The notes under the pieces are model-generated. The model made no database searches. It was not told where the DNA came from and was given only the letters and a program-made list of their open reading frames with translations. A DNA stretch of 64,000 bases from Rhodospirillales bacterium (lineage in GTDB: Bacteria > Pseudomonadota > Alphaproteobacteria > Rhodospirillales > Shumkoniaceae). Made by a program: the position numbers and the translations under genes. Numbering within the stretch: position 1 is the stretch's first letter; each line of letters begins with the position of its first letter. This document shows, in pieces, positions 17,239-26,816 of the stretch. The stretch covers positions 1 through 64,000 of the forward strand of contig JANQJG010000210.1 in assembly GCA_028281785.1 (NCBI GenBank), written 5' to 3'.

Positions 17239-19107
17239 ATGAACCGCTCGAAGAGGTTGCTGGAATTGGCGAACCGGGCGATTGCCATCATCTTTGGTTT
17301 CAGTGTGCTCTGTGGACTTTCCATGGGCGCCGCCATGGCCGCCCGCGCCCAAACCACCGCGGATCCGGCTGGCGCCACCGGCGTGACGGAAGGCGACGCT
17401 CGGCTCGACTACTCCGTCGGGATAGAGGGTGTGCCGGAAAAAGACCTGCATGATGCCCTCATGCAGGTCCTGCAGCTCAAGGCCCTGCGCCGCCAGCCGC
17501 CGCTGACCTTGGCGGGATTGCGGCGAAGAGCCGACGGCGATGTCGATCGCATGTTGGCCGTCCTACGCTCGGAAGGGTTTTACGGGGCCTCGATCGACGT
17601 CCATATCGACACGTCCGAAAGCCCCGTCGCCGTGGTTCTGGCCGTGGATACGGGCGCCGTCTATCTGCTGGCCGAGTACGACATCCGCTATGGCGAAGAT
17701 ACCCGCCCGCAGGCCGGCCTCGTCACCAACCTCGGGGAGCTCGGCCTGCATATCGGCATGCCGGCAAGGGCAGCGCCGATTGCCGAGGCTCAGCAGGTCC
17801 TTCTGCGTCGTCTCGCCGAGAACGGATGGCCCCTGTCCGAGATCCGCAACCGCGAGGTTGTCGTCGACCACGCGAACACGACCATGTCCGTGAGCCTGGA
17901 GGTCGATCCTGGGCCGCGAGCCACGTTCGGCCCCGTGTCGTTCGCGGGACAAGTCTCGGTTGAGGAGGACTATCTTCGGCGGTTCGTTCCCTGGTCACCC
18001 GGACAGCTCTATGAGCAGAGTCTGGTTGAGGAATTGCGCCGGTCGCTGACCGACACGGGGCTTTTCCAATCGGTGACGGTGGAGCTGGCGCCGCGTGTCG
18101 ACGCCCAAGGCCGACTGCCGATAACCGTGCGCGTCAGCGAACGCAGACACCGCTCGATCAGTATCGGGGTGGGATTCGAGTCCGACACCGGGTTTCGTGC
18201 CGACGCCTCCTGGCAGCACCGTAATCTGATGGGCCGCCAAGAGACCCTGACGGTCGGAATCGTGGCCGCCGAAATCGAGCAAAGTGCCTCAGCCGAGTTC
18301 CGCAAACCGAATACTGGTCGGGTGGGGCAGGATCTGCTTAACAATGTCGCCATTCGCCATCTCGAGACGGACGCGTTCGACGAGGAAAGCGTAACCGCTT
18401 TCGTCGGTTTGGAACGGGAGCTCGGCCCCCTATGGACGGTCCGGGGTGGCGTCTCGTTCGAATTTGCCAGTATCGACGATCAGGAGGAAGAGGAGGAGTT
18501 CCGCCTGTTCGGCCTGCCCATCACCGCGGTCCGCGACTCCTCCGACGATCTCCTCGATCCGACCACAGGCAGCCGGCTTCACCTCGAAGCCACGCCCTAT
18601 GTCGACCCGTTCGACGCGGACACCGAATTCCTCTCCCTCGAAGCATCCTTCTCCAAATACCTGTCGCTACTACCGGACGACCGTTTGATCCTGGCGGGGC
18701 GCGCCAAGCTGGGCTCGATACTGGGGGAAAATACCGAGGCGGTCCCCGCCAGCAAGCGATTTTACGCCGGCGGCGGGGGGTCGATTCGCGGTTACGAGTT
18801 TCAGACGGTCGGCCCCCTGGACGATGAGGACGACCCGGTGGGTGGCCGCTCGGTGATCGAGCTGGGCCTTGAAACCCGTATTCGACTCACCGACTTGGTG
18901 GGCCTTGTCCCATTCATCGAAGGTGGCAACGTGTACGACGATTCGCTCCCCGATTTCTCGGAGGAGCTGCGATGGGCCGCCGGGATCGGCGCGCGGGTAT
19001 TCACGGTCGCCGGGCCCATCCGGGTCGATTTCGCTTTCCCGATCAACGGGCGCGATGGGGTGGACGATACTTTCGAGTTTTATGTGAGCGTTGGTCAGGC
19101 ATTCTGA
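17239..19107 (+). CDS. tamA: Outer-membrane translocation and assembly protein TamA (Omp85 family)
   Basis: This is a 622-aa protein. A signal peptide (about 1-37, ending AARAQ) is followed by POTRA-type domains to about residue 300 and a beta-barrel ending in the outer-membrane signature 'FYVSVGQAF'. The Omp85 loop-6 motif appears as GGGGSIRGYEF, with the invariant R-G-Y. With TamB it helps insert autotransporters and other beta-barrel proteins and moves lipids across the periplasm. The tamB ATG follows its stop by one base, the conserved operon order. A 218-bp region upstream, divergent from fpg, must hold the promoter. Confidence 0.93.
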   Translation: MNRSKRLLELANRAIAIIFGFSVLCGLSMGAAMAARAQTTADPAGATGVTEGDARLDYSVGIEGVPEKDLHDALMQVLQLKALRRQPPLTLAGLRRRADGDVDRMLAVLRSEGFYGASIDVHIDTSESPVAVVLAVDTGAVYLLAEYDIRYGEDTRPQAGLVTNLGELGLHIGMPARAAPIAEAQQVLLRRLAENGWPLSEIRNREVVVDHANTTMSVSLEVDPGPRATFGPVSFAGQVSVEEDYLRRFVPWSPGQLYEQSLVEELRRSLTDTGLFQSVTVELAPRVDAQGRLPITVRVSERRHRSISIGVGFESDTGFRADASWQHRNLMGRQETLTVGIVAAEIEQSASAEFRKPNTGRVGQDLLNNVAIRHLETDAFDEESVTAFVGLERELGPLWTVRGGVSFEFASIDDQEEEEEFRLFGLPITAVRDSSDDLLDPTTGSRLHLEATPYVDPFDADTEFLSLEASFSKYLSLLPDDRLILAGRAKLGSILGENTEAVPASKRFYAGGGGSIRGYEFQTVGPLDDEDDPVGGRSVIELGLETRIRLTDLVGLVPFIEGGNVYDDSLPDFSEELRWAAGIGARVFTVAGPIRVDFAFPINGRDGVDDTFEFYVSVGQAF

Positions 19108-19108
19108 C

Positions 19109-22100
19109 ATGAGCTGGGCATTGCGCGTGCTTCGCCGTACGGCCATGGGGCTGGTCGCGGTCTTGGGCTTCACAGCCGTCCTTGTTGCGATCGCCTGGGG
19201 AATCCTGGCAACGGAATGGGGCCGCGACTCCGTGGCGCAGGTCCTGGCCGACAGTCTGAGCGCGCCCGACGCGGTCGTCACAATTCAAGACCTGGAAGGG
19301 CCGCTGCCCCAGCACATCGGCCTGCGCGGCGTGGCGATCTCCGACGCCCGAGGTCCCCGCATCACCGTCGACTCGCTGAGCATCGACTGGAGCCCATGGG
19401 GCCTGCTCCAAGGCCGGATTCATGTGCGCGCGGCCGAGGCATCGCGCATCGAGATCCTGCGCTCCGGCGAGGGCGAGACGGACTGGGCAGCCCTGGCCAG
19501 GGATATCGGAGAGTTTCCTTACGCCGTGGTTGCCGACCGCCTGAGCGTCCAGGAACTGTCGCTCGGCGAGGCGATACTGGGAGAGCCGGCCGCGATCCGC
19601 GTCGAGGCCACGCTGGCGAGCCGCGCCGGCGCCGCCCTGCGCACCGAACTCACCATCGACCGTGTGGACGGGCGGGGAGGCGGCGGTCATGTGCGCGCGG
19701 TCCTGGATGTCGCGAGCGAGCGGCTCGACCTGGACGCACGGATCGAGGAGCCGGCCGGCGGTGTTCTGGCCGGCCTGCTCGACATCCCCGACCATCCGCC
19801 ACTCGCCGTTACCTTGTCCGGCGAAGGAGTCTTGTCCGACTGGCGCGGCAAGCTCTCGGCGCGCGCCGAGGGGCGGGGATCGATCAACGCGGAGATCGGC
19901 CTGAGCGGCCCTGACCCCATCCGCATACACACCCACGGCAGCCTCGAAGGCCTGTCGCTGGAGGATGAAACCCTGCGCGCCTGGCTCGCGCCCGGTCTGG
20001 AATTCGACTTGGCCGCGGACTGGAAGGCCGGACCGCGGATCCTCGGTTTCGAGCATATCCGACTCCACAATGCGCTTTTCGAAGGCGCGTTCGCCGGTTC
20101 CATCGCCCTCGGGGAGATGGCGGTCGGCGGCGAACTCTCCTTTGCCACCCGTGATCCGAGCGCCCTCAACGGGCTTCTGGAGCCGTTGAGCGTCACGCGG
20201 GGGTCGTCCCTGACGGCGAAGATCGATGGCCCCTTGATGCAGCCCGTCGCGCAAACACAATGGACTTTGGAGGAGCCGGATATCGAAGACATCCGCGCTA
20301 AGCGTGCGCGGGCCGCCGTGACGGTTACCGCCGACCGACCGCTTACCGACGCGGGACTGAGAATCGGTCTCGACGGCACCATCGAAACCGAAGGCTTCGA
20401 GACCGGTGATCCGATCGCACAAACGCTGCTCGGACCGGCGGTCAGGCTGGATCTGCACGGCGACTACGACCTGGATGGCGGATTGCTGGCGACGTCCGAT
20501 CTGTCGATCGTCGGGGCCGCGTTGACCGCGCATGGCTCGGGGACGCTCGCGATCGAGGGACCGTCGGTCGACTTGGCCACGACGATCGATCTGCCGGATC
20601 TCACCCGCCTGCCCTTGGAGTCGCTGCCCATCACGGGGGGAAGGGCCGAGATCACGGTCTACGGAAGGGCCGGGCCGTCGGGCGTCGACGGGGTCGTCAC
20701 GGCCGAGCTTGGGGATCTCGCCTATAGGGACGTCGCGATCGGCCAGCTGCTCGGACCGGCCGTCGCCGCGAGCGCCGACATCGCGGGGGATACAGCCTCT
20801 GGCTGGCGCTTGGCCAACCTGGCCGCCGATGCCCGGACCCTCCAGGTCTCGGGCGACGCCCAACTGGCCCCGGATTTCGCCCGTCTGGACTCCCGGTTTC
20901 GGGTGGCAGCTCGCGACCTCCGGCCCTTCTCCGAGCTCGCCGAAACGCCGCTGGCGGGAACGCTCGAGATCCGGGGCACCGCCATCGGCGACCCCATGGA
21001 TCCCGCGCTCGAAGGCACGCTGCGCCTCTCGGATCTGGTCGTTTCGGATTTCCAGTTGGGCACGGTCACGGGAGACGTCTCGATCGAGCGGATCGCGACC
21101 GAGCCACAAGGCCGTCTCGCCTTGGCCTCCGATGGCCCGGAAGGCGAGATCCGGGGCCATACGGCGTTCGCCGTCGAGGATGGGGAGCGCCTTCGCCTCC
21201 AGGGTCTCGACCTGCGGGCCCTGGACACGACGGTTCTGGGCGAGCTGACAATCCCGCTTGCTGGTGGCGCGACCGTAGGCCGGCTGTCGGTTGCGGCGGC
21301 GGACCTCACGGCCGTCGCGGCGCGTGTCGGCTTGGCCGCCTCGGGCGCGGCGGAGGGGACGGTGTCGCTGCAGGACGAGAGCGGGAACCAGGCCGTCCAG
21401 GCGGATCTTCGCGGTTTCGACCTGCGCGTGGAGATCTCCCCGGAAACCGAGCTCACGGCCGGAAAGCTCCGGCTGACCGGCGAGTTGGGCGATCTCGCCT
21501 CGGTGCCCCGATTCACCGGCCAGGCGGTGGCCACGAAGGTTGCTCAGGGGGACCTCTCCTTAGACCGTCTGACCGGCGAGATCGGTGGAACCCTCGCGGA
21601 CGCCGGCTTTCGGCTGGAAGGCAGCGGCGAAAGGCCGGGCAACTTCACGGCGGAAGGGCGTCTGAAACAGGAGGATGACTCGCTCTCGATGACCCTCGCG
21701 TCGTTCCAGGGGCGGATGGCCGGCCAGGATGCGCGACTCCGACAACCGGCGCGGCTCGTCTACGGCCCGCGGAAGATCGCCGTCGAAGATCTGGACTTCG
21801 AATGGGCGGGGGGCCGCGTTCAGACGGCCTTGAGGTGGTCTCCGGCGGATATGGAGGCAAAGCTTCGCGCCACCGCCCTGCCCCTGAGCCTGTTGAGGCT
21901 CGTGATGCCCGATGCTTCCCTCGACGGCCACCTGAACGCGCATGTCGATCTCGCCGGGCCGACGCGGGAGCCGGCGGGCGATCTGCTTGTCGAGGTCACC
22001 GACCTGACGCTCGCCGATCCAGTCCAGCCCGAAGCCGCGCCGCCGCCGCTCGGCGCACGCCTGGCGGGACGTGTGGAAAAAGGCCAGCTCAGCCTTCAGG

Positions 22101-23488
22101 GCAAGATGAGCGGACTTGCCGACACGGCCTTGGAAGTCGCGGGAAGCCTGCCCGTGGCCCTCTCCTTCCACCCGCCCGATTTCGAGTTGCCAACGGACCT
22201 GCCGATCGAGGGCCAAGCCAGTTTTCGTGGCGATCTCCAGTCGCTCTGGACCCTCTTCCCGATCGACCCGCACCGCCTGCGCGGGCGTGGAGAGGCGAAC
22301 ATCGAGGTCGCTGGAACCCTCGCGCAACCGGTGATCCAAGGCGCCATCGGGTTGCGCGACGGGGCTTATGAAAACCTGGAGACGGGGACCCAACTATCCG
22401 AGATCGTGGTGTCGGGCGACCTCGAGGGCCGGCAGCTGATCCTCCGCGAGGTTATGGCCACTGACGGCGGCAAAGGCCGGCTTACGGGCTCGGGGGCCGT
22501 CGAGTTGGCGCCGGAGCGGGACTTCCCGGTTCGCATCGACCTCGCGCTCGCGGATGCAACCCTGATCGCCCGCGACGACGTCACCGCGGCCGCGAGCGGC
22601 GATCTCTCCGTAACCGGCACGCTCGGTGCGCCGATGCTCAAGGGAGCGATCACCGCCCAACCGGTCGAGGTTCGTCTCGTTGGCGGGATGCCGGCAAGCG
22701 TGGTCACACTCGACGTCACCGAGGTGAACGCGCCGGCGCGGGAGTCCCGCGTGGCCGAACCGACGGAGGATGTCGTGGTCGGCCTCGACCTCGCCCTTTC
22801 CATTCCCCGGCGGCTGTTTGTCCGGGGGCGGGGCCTGGACTCGGAATGGGCCGGGGACTTCGAGATCGGCGGCACCTCGGCGGCCCCCGTGGTCAAGGGA
22901 CTCCTGTACCCGGTACGCGGCGACTTCTCGCTCGCGGGTAAAATCTTCAAGTTCCAGGAAGGGTCCATCACCTTCGACGGCGGCGCGGAGCTGGTTCCGG
23001 CCCTCGATCTGACCGCGGAATACGCAACATCCGATCTGACCGCCGTGATTCGTGTGCGGGGAGCGGCGACGGCACCCGAGATCACGCTGGAATCCCGCCC
23101 CGACCTGCCGCAGGAGGAAATTCTTTCACGCGTCCTCTTCAATCGTGGCACCGGACAGATCTCGCCCATGGAGGCGGCGCAGCTCGCCGCCGCGGCGGCG
23201 GAGCTCGGTGGCATCGGCGGCTCCGGGCCGGGGGTTCTCGACCGCGCCCGCGCGCTGCTCGGCGTCGACGTGCTAAGGTTCGGCGCCGCCGAGGGATCGG
23301 CCGCTCCCAATGTGACCGCCGGGCGATACGTCGCCGACGGAGTCTATGTGGGAGTCACACAGGGCACGACGGCCAACAGCACTGCGGCAACGGTCGGCGT
23401 CGAGGTGACGCCCAACATCGCCGTGGAGAGCGATGTCGGGAGCGATGCCCGGGGCCGGGTCGGTGTGCGCTGGAAATATGACTACTGA
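19109..23488 (+). CDS. tamB: Translocation and assembly protein TamB (AsmA-like/DUF490)
   Basis: This 1459-aa protein has one N-terminal membrane anchor (about 8-35). A very long repetitive beta-helical region full of 'G-x-hydrophobic-x-hydrophobic' strands spans the periplasm, and a C-terminal TamB/DUF490 domain follows ('DLPQEEILSRVLFNRGTG', 'LLGVDVLRFG', final 'GVRWKYDY'). It works with TamA as a bridge for outer-membrane protein insertion and lipid transport. The ATG at 19109 is chosen because it follows the tamA stop by one base; a TTG at 19091 would add six unlikely residues. The length is normal for alphaproteobacteria. A long open frame on the opposite strand is a GC artefact. Confidence 0.94.
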   Translation: MSWALRVLRRTAMGLVAVLGFTAVLVAIAWGILATEWGRDSVAQVLADSLSAPDAVVTIQDLEGPLPQHIGLRGVAISDARGPRITVDSLSIDWSPWGLLQGRIHVRAAEASRIEILRSGEGETDWAALARDIGEFPYAVVADRLSVQELSLGEAILGEPAAIRVEATLASRAGAALRTELTIDRVDGRGGGGHVRAVLDVASERLDLDARIEEPAGGVLAGLLDIPDHPPLAVTLSGEGVLSDWRGKLSARAEGRGSINAEIGLSGPDPIRIHTHGSLEGLSLEDETLRAWLAPGLEFDLAADWKAGPRILGFEHIRLHNALFEGAFAGSIALGEMAVGGELSFATRDPSALNGLLEPLSVTRGSSLTAKIDGPLMQPVAQTQWTLEEPDIEDIRAKRARAAVTVTADRPLTDAGLRIGLDGTIETEGFETGDPIAQTLLGPAVRLDLHGDYDLDGGLLATSDLSIVGAALTAHGSGTLAIEGPSVDLATTIDLPDLTRLPLESLPITGGRAEITVYGRAGPSGVDGVVTAELGDLAYRDVAIGQLLGPAVAASADIAGDTASGWRLANLAADARTLQVSGDAQLAPDFARLDSRFRVAARDLRPFSELAETPLAGTLEIRGTAIGDPMDPALEGTLRLSDLVVSDFQLGTVTGDVSIERIATEPQGRLALASDGPEGEIRGHTAFAVEDGERLRLQGLDLRALDTTVLGELTIPLAGGATVGRLSVAAADLTAVAARVGLAASGAAEGTVSLQDESGNQAVQADLRGFDLRVEISPETELTAGKLRLTGELGDLASVPRFTGQAVATKVAQGDLSLDRLTGEIGGTLADAGFRLEGSGERPGNFTAEGRLKQEDDSLSMTLASFQGRMAGQDARLRQPARLVYGPRKIAVEDLDFEWAGGRVQTALRWSPADMEAKLRATALPLSLLRLVMPDASLDGHLNAHVDLAGPTREPAGDLLVEVTDLTLADPVQPEAAPPPLGARLAGRVEKGQLSLQGKMSGLADTALEVAGSLPVALSFHPPDFELPTDLPIEGQASFRGDLQSLWTLFPIDPHRLRGRGEANIEVAGTLAQPVIQGAIGLRDGAYENLETGTQLSEIVVSGDLEGRQLILREVMATDGGKGRLTGSGAVELAPERDFPVRIDLALADATLIARDDVTAAASGDLSVTGTLGAPMLKGAITAQPVEVRLVGGMPASVVTLDVTEVNAPARESRVAEPTEDVVVGLDLALSIPRRLFVRGRGLDSEWAGDFEIGGTSAAPVVKGLLYPVRGDFSLAGKIFKFQEGSITFDGGAELVPALDLTAEYATSDLTAVIRVRGAATAPEITLESRPDLPQEEILSRVLFNRGTGQISPMEAAQLAAAAAELGGIGGSGPGVLDRARALLGVDVLRFGAAEGSAAPNVTAGRYVADGVYVGVTQGTTANSTAATVGVEVTPNIAVESDVGSDARGRVGVRWKYDY

Positions 23489-23500
23489 GACACGGCCCAG

Positions 23501-23773
23501 CTAGGGCCTGTTGACATTCACCGCATCGATCTGGTTCGAGACCAAAATCGTCGCGGACAAGGAGAGAAGCGCAAGGAAGTGCCGGCCACTTTCGAGCATT
23601 CTCGACACCGTCCGCGGCGATTTTGGCCGAACCCCAAAGGGGCTGGGCGAAAACCCACCATTTCCGCGTCGCTCGTCCTCGAATATGCCTAGCATGTCCT
23701 TCGTCCTCGCTCCTAAAACTGACGGGTTTTCGACACCAGCCAGATCGATGTGCTGAATGTCAACAGGCCCTAG
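23501..23773. mobile_element. MITE-like non-autonomous element with 34-bp terminal inverted repeats
   Basis: The ends CTAGGGCCTGTTGACATTCA (23501-23520) and its exact reverse complement (23754-23773) form a perfect 20-bp inverted repeat. The match continues to 34 bp with two mismatches (ATCGATCTGG arms). The element is 273 bp, has no credible gene and starts and ends with CTAG, consistent with a TA or CTAG target duplication. It lies 13 bp after the tamB stop. This fits a miniature element moved in trans by an IS transposase; I could not identify the parent IS by eye. Confidence 0.75.
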
Positions 23774-23895
23774 TCCGTCCTATACGGGGTCAGCCTGGGG
23801 TGGCTGTGCATTTTCCCGCTCTTGCCCCTCACACCCCCTGCGCCTAAAAGAGGCGCCATCCAACACTCGGCGGACGGCGCTACGAAGGAGGCCCC

Positions 23896-24810
23896 TTGCG
23901 CATCGGCATCGATCTCGGCGGAACGAAGATCGAGGGTATCGCCATCACCGACAATGGCGAAGAGCGCGCCCGCCGGCGCGTTCCGACGCCGCGCGAGGAC
24001 TACCCGGCGACCCTGGCCGCGGTCGCCGGGCTGGTGGCCGAGATCGAGGCGGAGGTCGGCCCCGCGCCGCGCATCGGCATCGGCATCCCGGGCATCCTCT
24101 CGCCGGCAACCGGGCTGGTGAAGAACGCCAACTCGACATGGATGATCGGCAAACCGTTGGACCGGGACCTCGCGGACGCCATCGGCAAGCCGACGCGGGT
24201 CGAGAACGACGCCAACTGCTTCGCCATCTCGGAGGCAACGGACGGCGCCGCGGCCGGGGCCCAGGTGGTGTTCGGCGTGATCCTGGGCACCGGCACCGGC
24301 GGCGGCGTCGTGGTGAACGGGCGCGCGATCACCGGACGCAACGCGATCGCCGGCGAATGGGGCCATAACGCCCTGCCCTGGCCCGACGACGAGGAGCGGC
24401 CGGGGCCGGAGTGCTATTGCGGGCGCCGGGGCTGCGTCGAAACCTTCCTCGCCGGGCCTTCGTTCGCCCGGGATTTCCGGCAGGCGACGGGCGAAGACGT
24501 GAAACCGGCCGAGATCGCGGCCCGGGCCGAGGCCGGCAATGCCGCAGCCGAGGCCGCGCTCCAACGCTATGAGCGGCGGCTCGCCAGGGCGCTGGCGATG
24601 GTTGTGAATGTTCTCGATCCGGACGTCGTCGTGCTCGGCGGGGGCATGTCGAACATGATAAGGCTTTACGAGAACGTGCCCCGGCTGTGGGGCGAATGGA
24701 TATTCTCGGACCGCGTGGATACCGCGTTGCGCCGCAACCGCCATGGCGATTCCAGCGGCGTGCGGGGCGCGGCCTGGCTTTGGCCGGCGGAGGCCGACAT
24801 CGGCCTTTAA
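23896..24810 (+). CDS. ROK-family sugar kinase (fructokinase/glucokinase-like)
   Basis: This 304-aa protein has the ATP phosphate-binding motif 'IGIDLGGTKIEG' at its N-terminus, the second phosphate motif 'LGTGTGGGVVV', the ROK histidine in 'GEWGHNALP' and a zinc-binding CxCGRRGCVE cluster. It should phosphorylate a hexose (fructose, glucose, N-acetylglucosamine or mannose) in the cytoplasm. The start is TTG at 23896, supported by GAAGGAG five bases before it; no ATG gives the GIDLGGT strand its proper N-terminus. It stands alone between the MITE and the symporter gene. Confidence 0.92.
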   Translation: MRIGIDLGGTKIEGIAITDNGEERARRRVPTPREDYPATLAAVAGLVAEIEAEVGPAPRIGIGIPGILSPATGLVKNANSTWMIGKPLDRDLADAIGKPTRVENDANCFAISEATDGAAAGAQVVFGVILGTGTGGGVVVNGRAITGRNAIAGEWGHNALPWPDDEERPGPECYCGRRGCVETFLAGPSFARDFRQATGEDVKPAEIAARAEAGNAAAEAALQRYERRLARALAMVVNVLDPDVVVLGGGMSNMIRLYENVPRLWGEWIFSDRVDTALRRNRHGDSSGVRGAAWLWPAEADIGL

Positions 24811-24994
24811 GGCAGAGACGCGAAGCGCCCGGTCGCTTTTTCAACCAATTTTCCACAAATTTTCCCCAGATCGCGAAACAAAAAGGGGCTTGATTATTTT
24901 CGCGACTTACAATTGTATACCCCCAATTACTTGGAAGACCCGTCCCGGGGAGAGACACGCGCTCTTATGACTGGTCGGCCAAAGGGGGTTTCAC

Positions 24995-26367
24995 ATGCAG
25001 GCATTCGAAAGCTTCGTAAACGCGGTCGGCTCCTTTATCTGGGGTCCCGTTATGCTGGTTCTGCTTCTGGGAACCGGTCTTTATCTCACGCTGGGCCTGA
25101 AGGGCATGACCTTCGCCCGCCTCGGCTACGGTTTCCGCATGCTCTGGCACGGCCGCAAGCCGGGCGAGGGCCACGAGGGGCAGATCAGCCCCTTCAACGC
25201 CTTGTCCACGGCGCTCGCCGCGACCATCGGCACCGGCAACATCGCCGGCGTCGCCACCGCCATCTATCTCGGCGGGCCCGGTGCCGTCTTCTGGATGTGG
25301 GTCACGGCCCTGGTCGGCATGGCGACCAAGTATGGGGAGTCCGTGCTGGCCGTGCGCTACCGCGAGGTCGACGAACTCGGCAACTATGTCGGCGGGGGCC
25401 CATGTACTACATCAAGAACGGCCTGGGCGAGAACTGGAAGTGGCTGGGTTTCGCCTTCGCCTTCTTTGGTATGTTCGCAGCCTTCGGAATCGGCAACGCC
25501 ATCCAGGCCAACTCGGTGGCCCAGGCCGCCAACGACCATTTCTCGGTGCCGCTCTGGCTGACCGCCATCCTGCTCGCCGGCCTGACCTTCCTGGTCATTA
25601 TCGGCGGCATCACGCGCCTCGGCGAGGTGGCCGGCAAGCTGGTTCCGCTGATGGCCATCCTGTACGTGGCCGGCTCGCTCATCATTATCATGGTCCACAT
25701 CGGCCAACTGCCCGCCGCCCTTGGCCTGATCTTCACCAAGGCGTTCAGCTTCGAGGCCGTCGAAGGCGGGGCCTATGGCGCGCTGATCTGGGCGGCGATC
25801 CGGTTCGGCGTGGCCCGCGGCATCTTCTCCAACGAGGCGGGGCTGGGCACCGCGCCCATCGCCCACGCCACGGCCAAGACCGATAATCCGGTGCGTCAAG
25901 GCACCATCGGCATGCTCGGCACCTTCATCGACACGATCATCGTCTGTTCGATGACGGCGCTGGTGATCATCATGACCGGCGCCCTGGACAGCGGCCAGAC
26001 CGGCGCGACGCTGTCGACGCTAGCGTTCGACACCGGCCTTCCGGGCCTCGGCAAGTATGTGGTGGTCGGCGGCCTTTTGGTTTTCGCCTACACGACCCTA
26101 CTGTCCTGGAGCTTTTATGGCGAGCGCTGCGCCGAGTACATCTTCGGGGTGAAGGTGATCACGCCCTATCGGGTGGCGTGGATCTTGATGATCTTCATCG
26201 GCGCCCTGGCCAAGGAGTATCTGGAACTGCTGTGGCTGATCGCCGACACCCTCAACGGGCTGATGGCGATCCCCAACCTGATTGCGCTTTTGATCCTGAG
26301 CCCGATCATCTTCAGGATCACCAAGGAATACTTCGCATCCCAAGCGGCGTCGGCTCCGGCTGAGTAG
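24995..26367 (+). pseudogene. Sodium:alanine symporter (AGCS family), interrupted by a -1 frameshift
   Basis: Two frames together encode one AGCS protein of about 457 aa. The first runs from the ATG at 24995 through 'FNALSTALAATIGTGNIAGV' to 'NYVGGGP'. The second continues with 'MYYIKNGLGENWKWLGF', through 'RGIFSNEAGLGTAPIAHA', to the C-terminus at 26367. The join is at 25396-25404, in a run of five G and three C. One missing C, a sequencing error, or programmed -1 slippage on GGGCCCA would each explain it. Apart from this the protein is intact and without other stops, which suggests a recent event or a real recoding site. AGCS proteins import alanine, glycine or related amino acids with Na+. 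An AAAGGGGG ribosome site precedes the ATG. Confidence 0.85.
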
Positions 26368-26386
26368 GCGCGCTACCACCACGTGA

Positions 26387-26424
26387 CCGCCGTCGGGACC
26401 CGGTCCCGGCGGCGGTTGCGTTTT
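26387..26424 (+). terminator. Rho-independent terminator of the symporter gene
   Basis: A 13-bp stem (26387-26399 with 26403-26415, one T-G wobble) around a CCG loop is followed by TTGCGTTTTA. It lies 20 bp after the symporter stop codon. Confidence 0.75.
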
Positions 26425-26437
26425 ATGATAGACGAAT

Positions 26438-26742
26438 CAGTTGATCGTGAAAAAGTCCCTCGCCTTTGGCTCGGTATACTTTTCCCCGGATTTGAGTGGC
26501 CAAATCCGCCCTTGAGGCGGCTCTACGGGCGGATTTGAAGATACTTCCCGCCTGATCCGGCAACTACGCCGGATCAGGCGGAATCTCAAATCGCAAGCTT
26601 GCGGCCTGATCGGTCCGAAAGCTTGCGATTTGGCAACACCTGAAATGGGGGCGCCGGGCCGCCCCAAGCCCCCATTTCGCCTTGTAACCATTGAAAAAAA
26701 GTACAGTGAGCAAAGCGAGCGACTTTTTTTCACGGAGAACTG
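26438..26742. repeat. Six-hairpin composite palindromic element (305 bp)
   Basis: Between two convergent genes lie six consecutive hairpins. A is 26449-26484. B is 26501-26537 (11-bp arms CAAATCCGCCC). C is 26548-26581 (14-bp arms CCGCCTGATCCGGC). D is 26587-26632 (14-bp arms CAAATCGCAAGCTT). E is 26642-26678 (11-bp arms GAAATGGGGGC). F is 26693-26731 (10-bp arms GAAAAAAAGT). A and F are related inverted versions of one another, and the outer ends CAGTTGATCGTG and CACGGAGAACTG are an imperfect inverted repeat, so the whole is a bounded element. A and B recur at 1-100. No gene fits here. It resembles REP/BIME-type composites, but I do not recognise a named family. Confidence 0.8.
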
Positions 26743-26816
26743 TTGACGGCCGTACCGTTCTTTTCAGGGCAATTCGGAAGGACCGGTTGAAAGAGTACCG
26801 GTTCAAAAGGTCGGTG

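Noticed and set aside
19043-21160. Long open frame (about 700 codons) on the minus strand across tamA/tamB
   Set aside because: It lies wholly opposite tamB, which has clear family motifs. Long antisense frames are expected in GC-rich genes and the translation is low-complexity, Arg/Gly/Gln-rich.
23511-23756. 81-codon frame inside the MITE-like element
   Set aside because: The element is bounded by terminal inverted repeats and the frame shows no transposase motif; it is most likely a chance frame.
24890-24921. TTGATT and TACAAT/TATACC as a promoter before the AGCS gene
   Set aside because: Spacing of 12 or 20 bp does not fit a sigma-70 promoter. A short inverted repeat AATTG/CAATT is present but too small to call an operator.
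26501-26678. Array-like series of hairpins considered as a CRISPR array
   Set aside because: The stems differ from one another in sequence, there is no constant repeat with equal spacers, and no cas genes are near.
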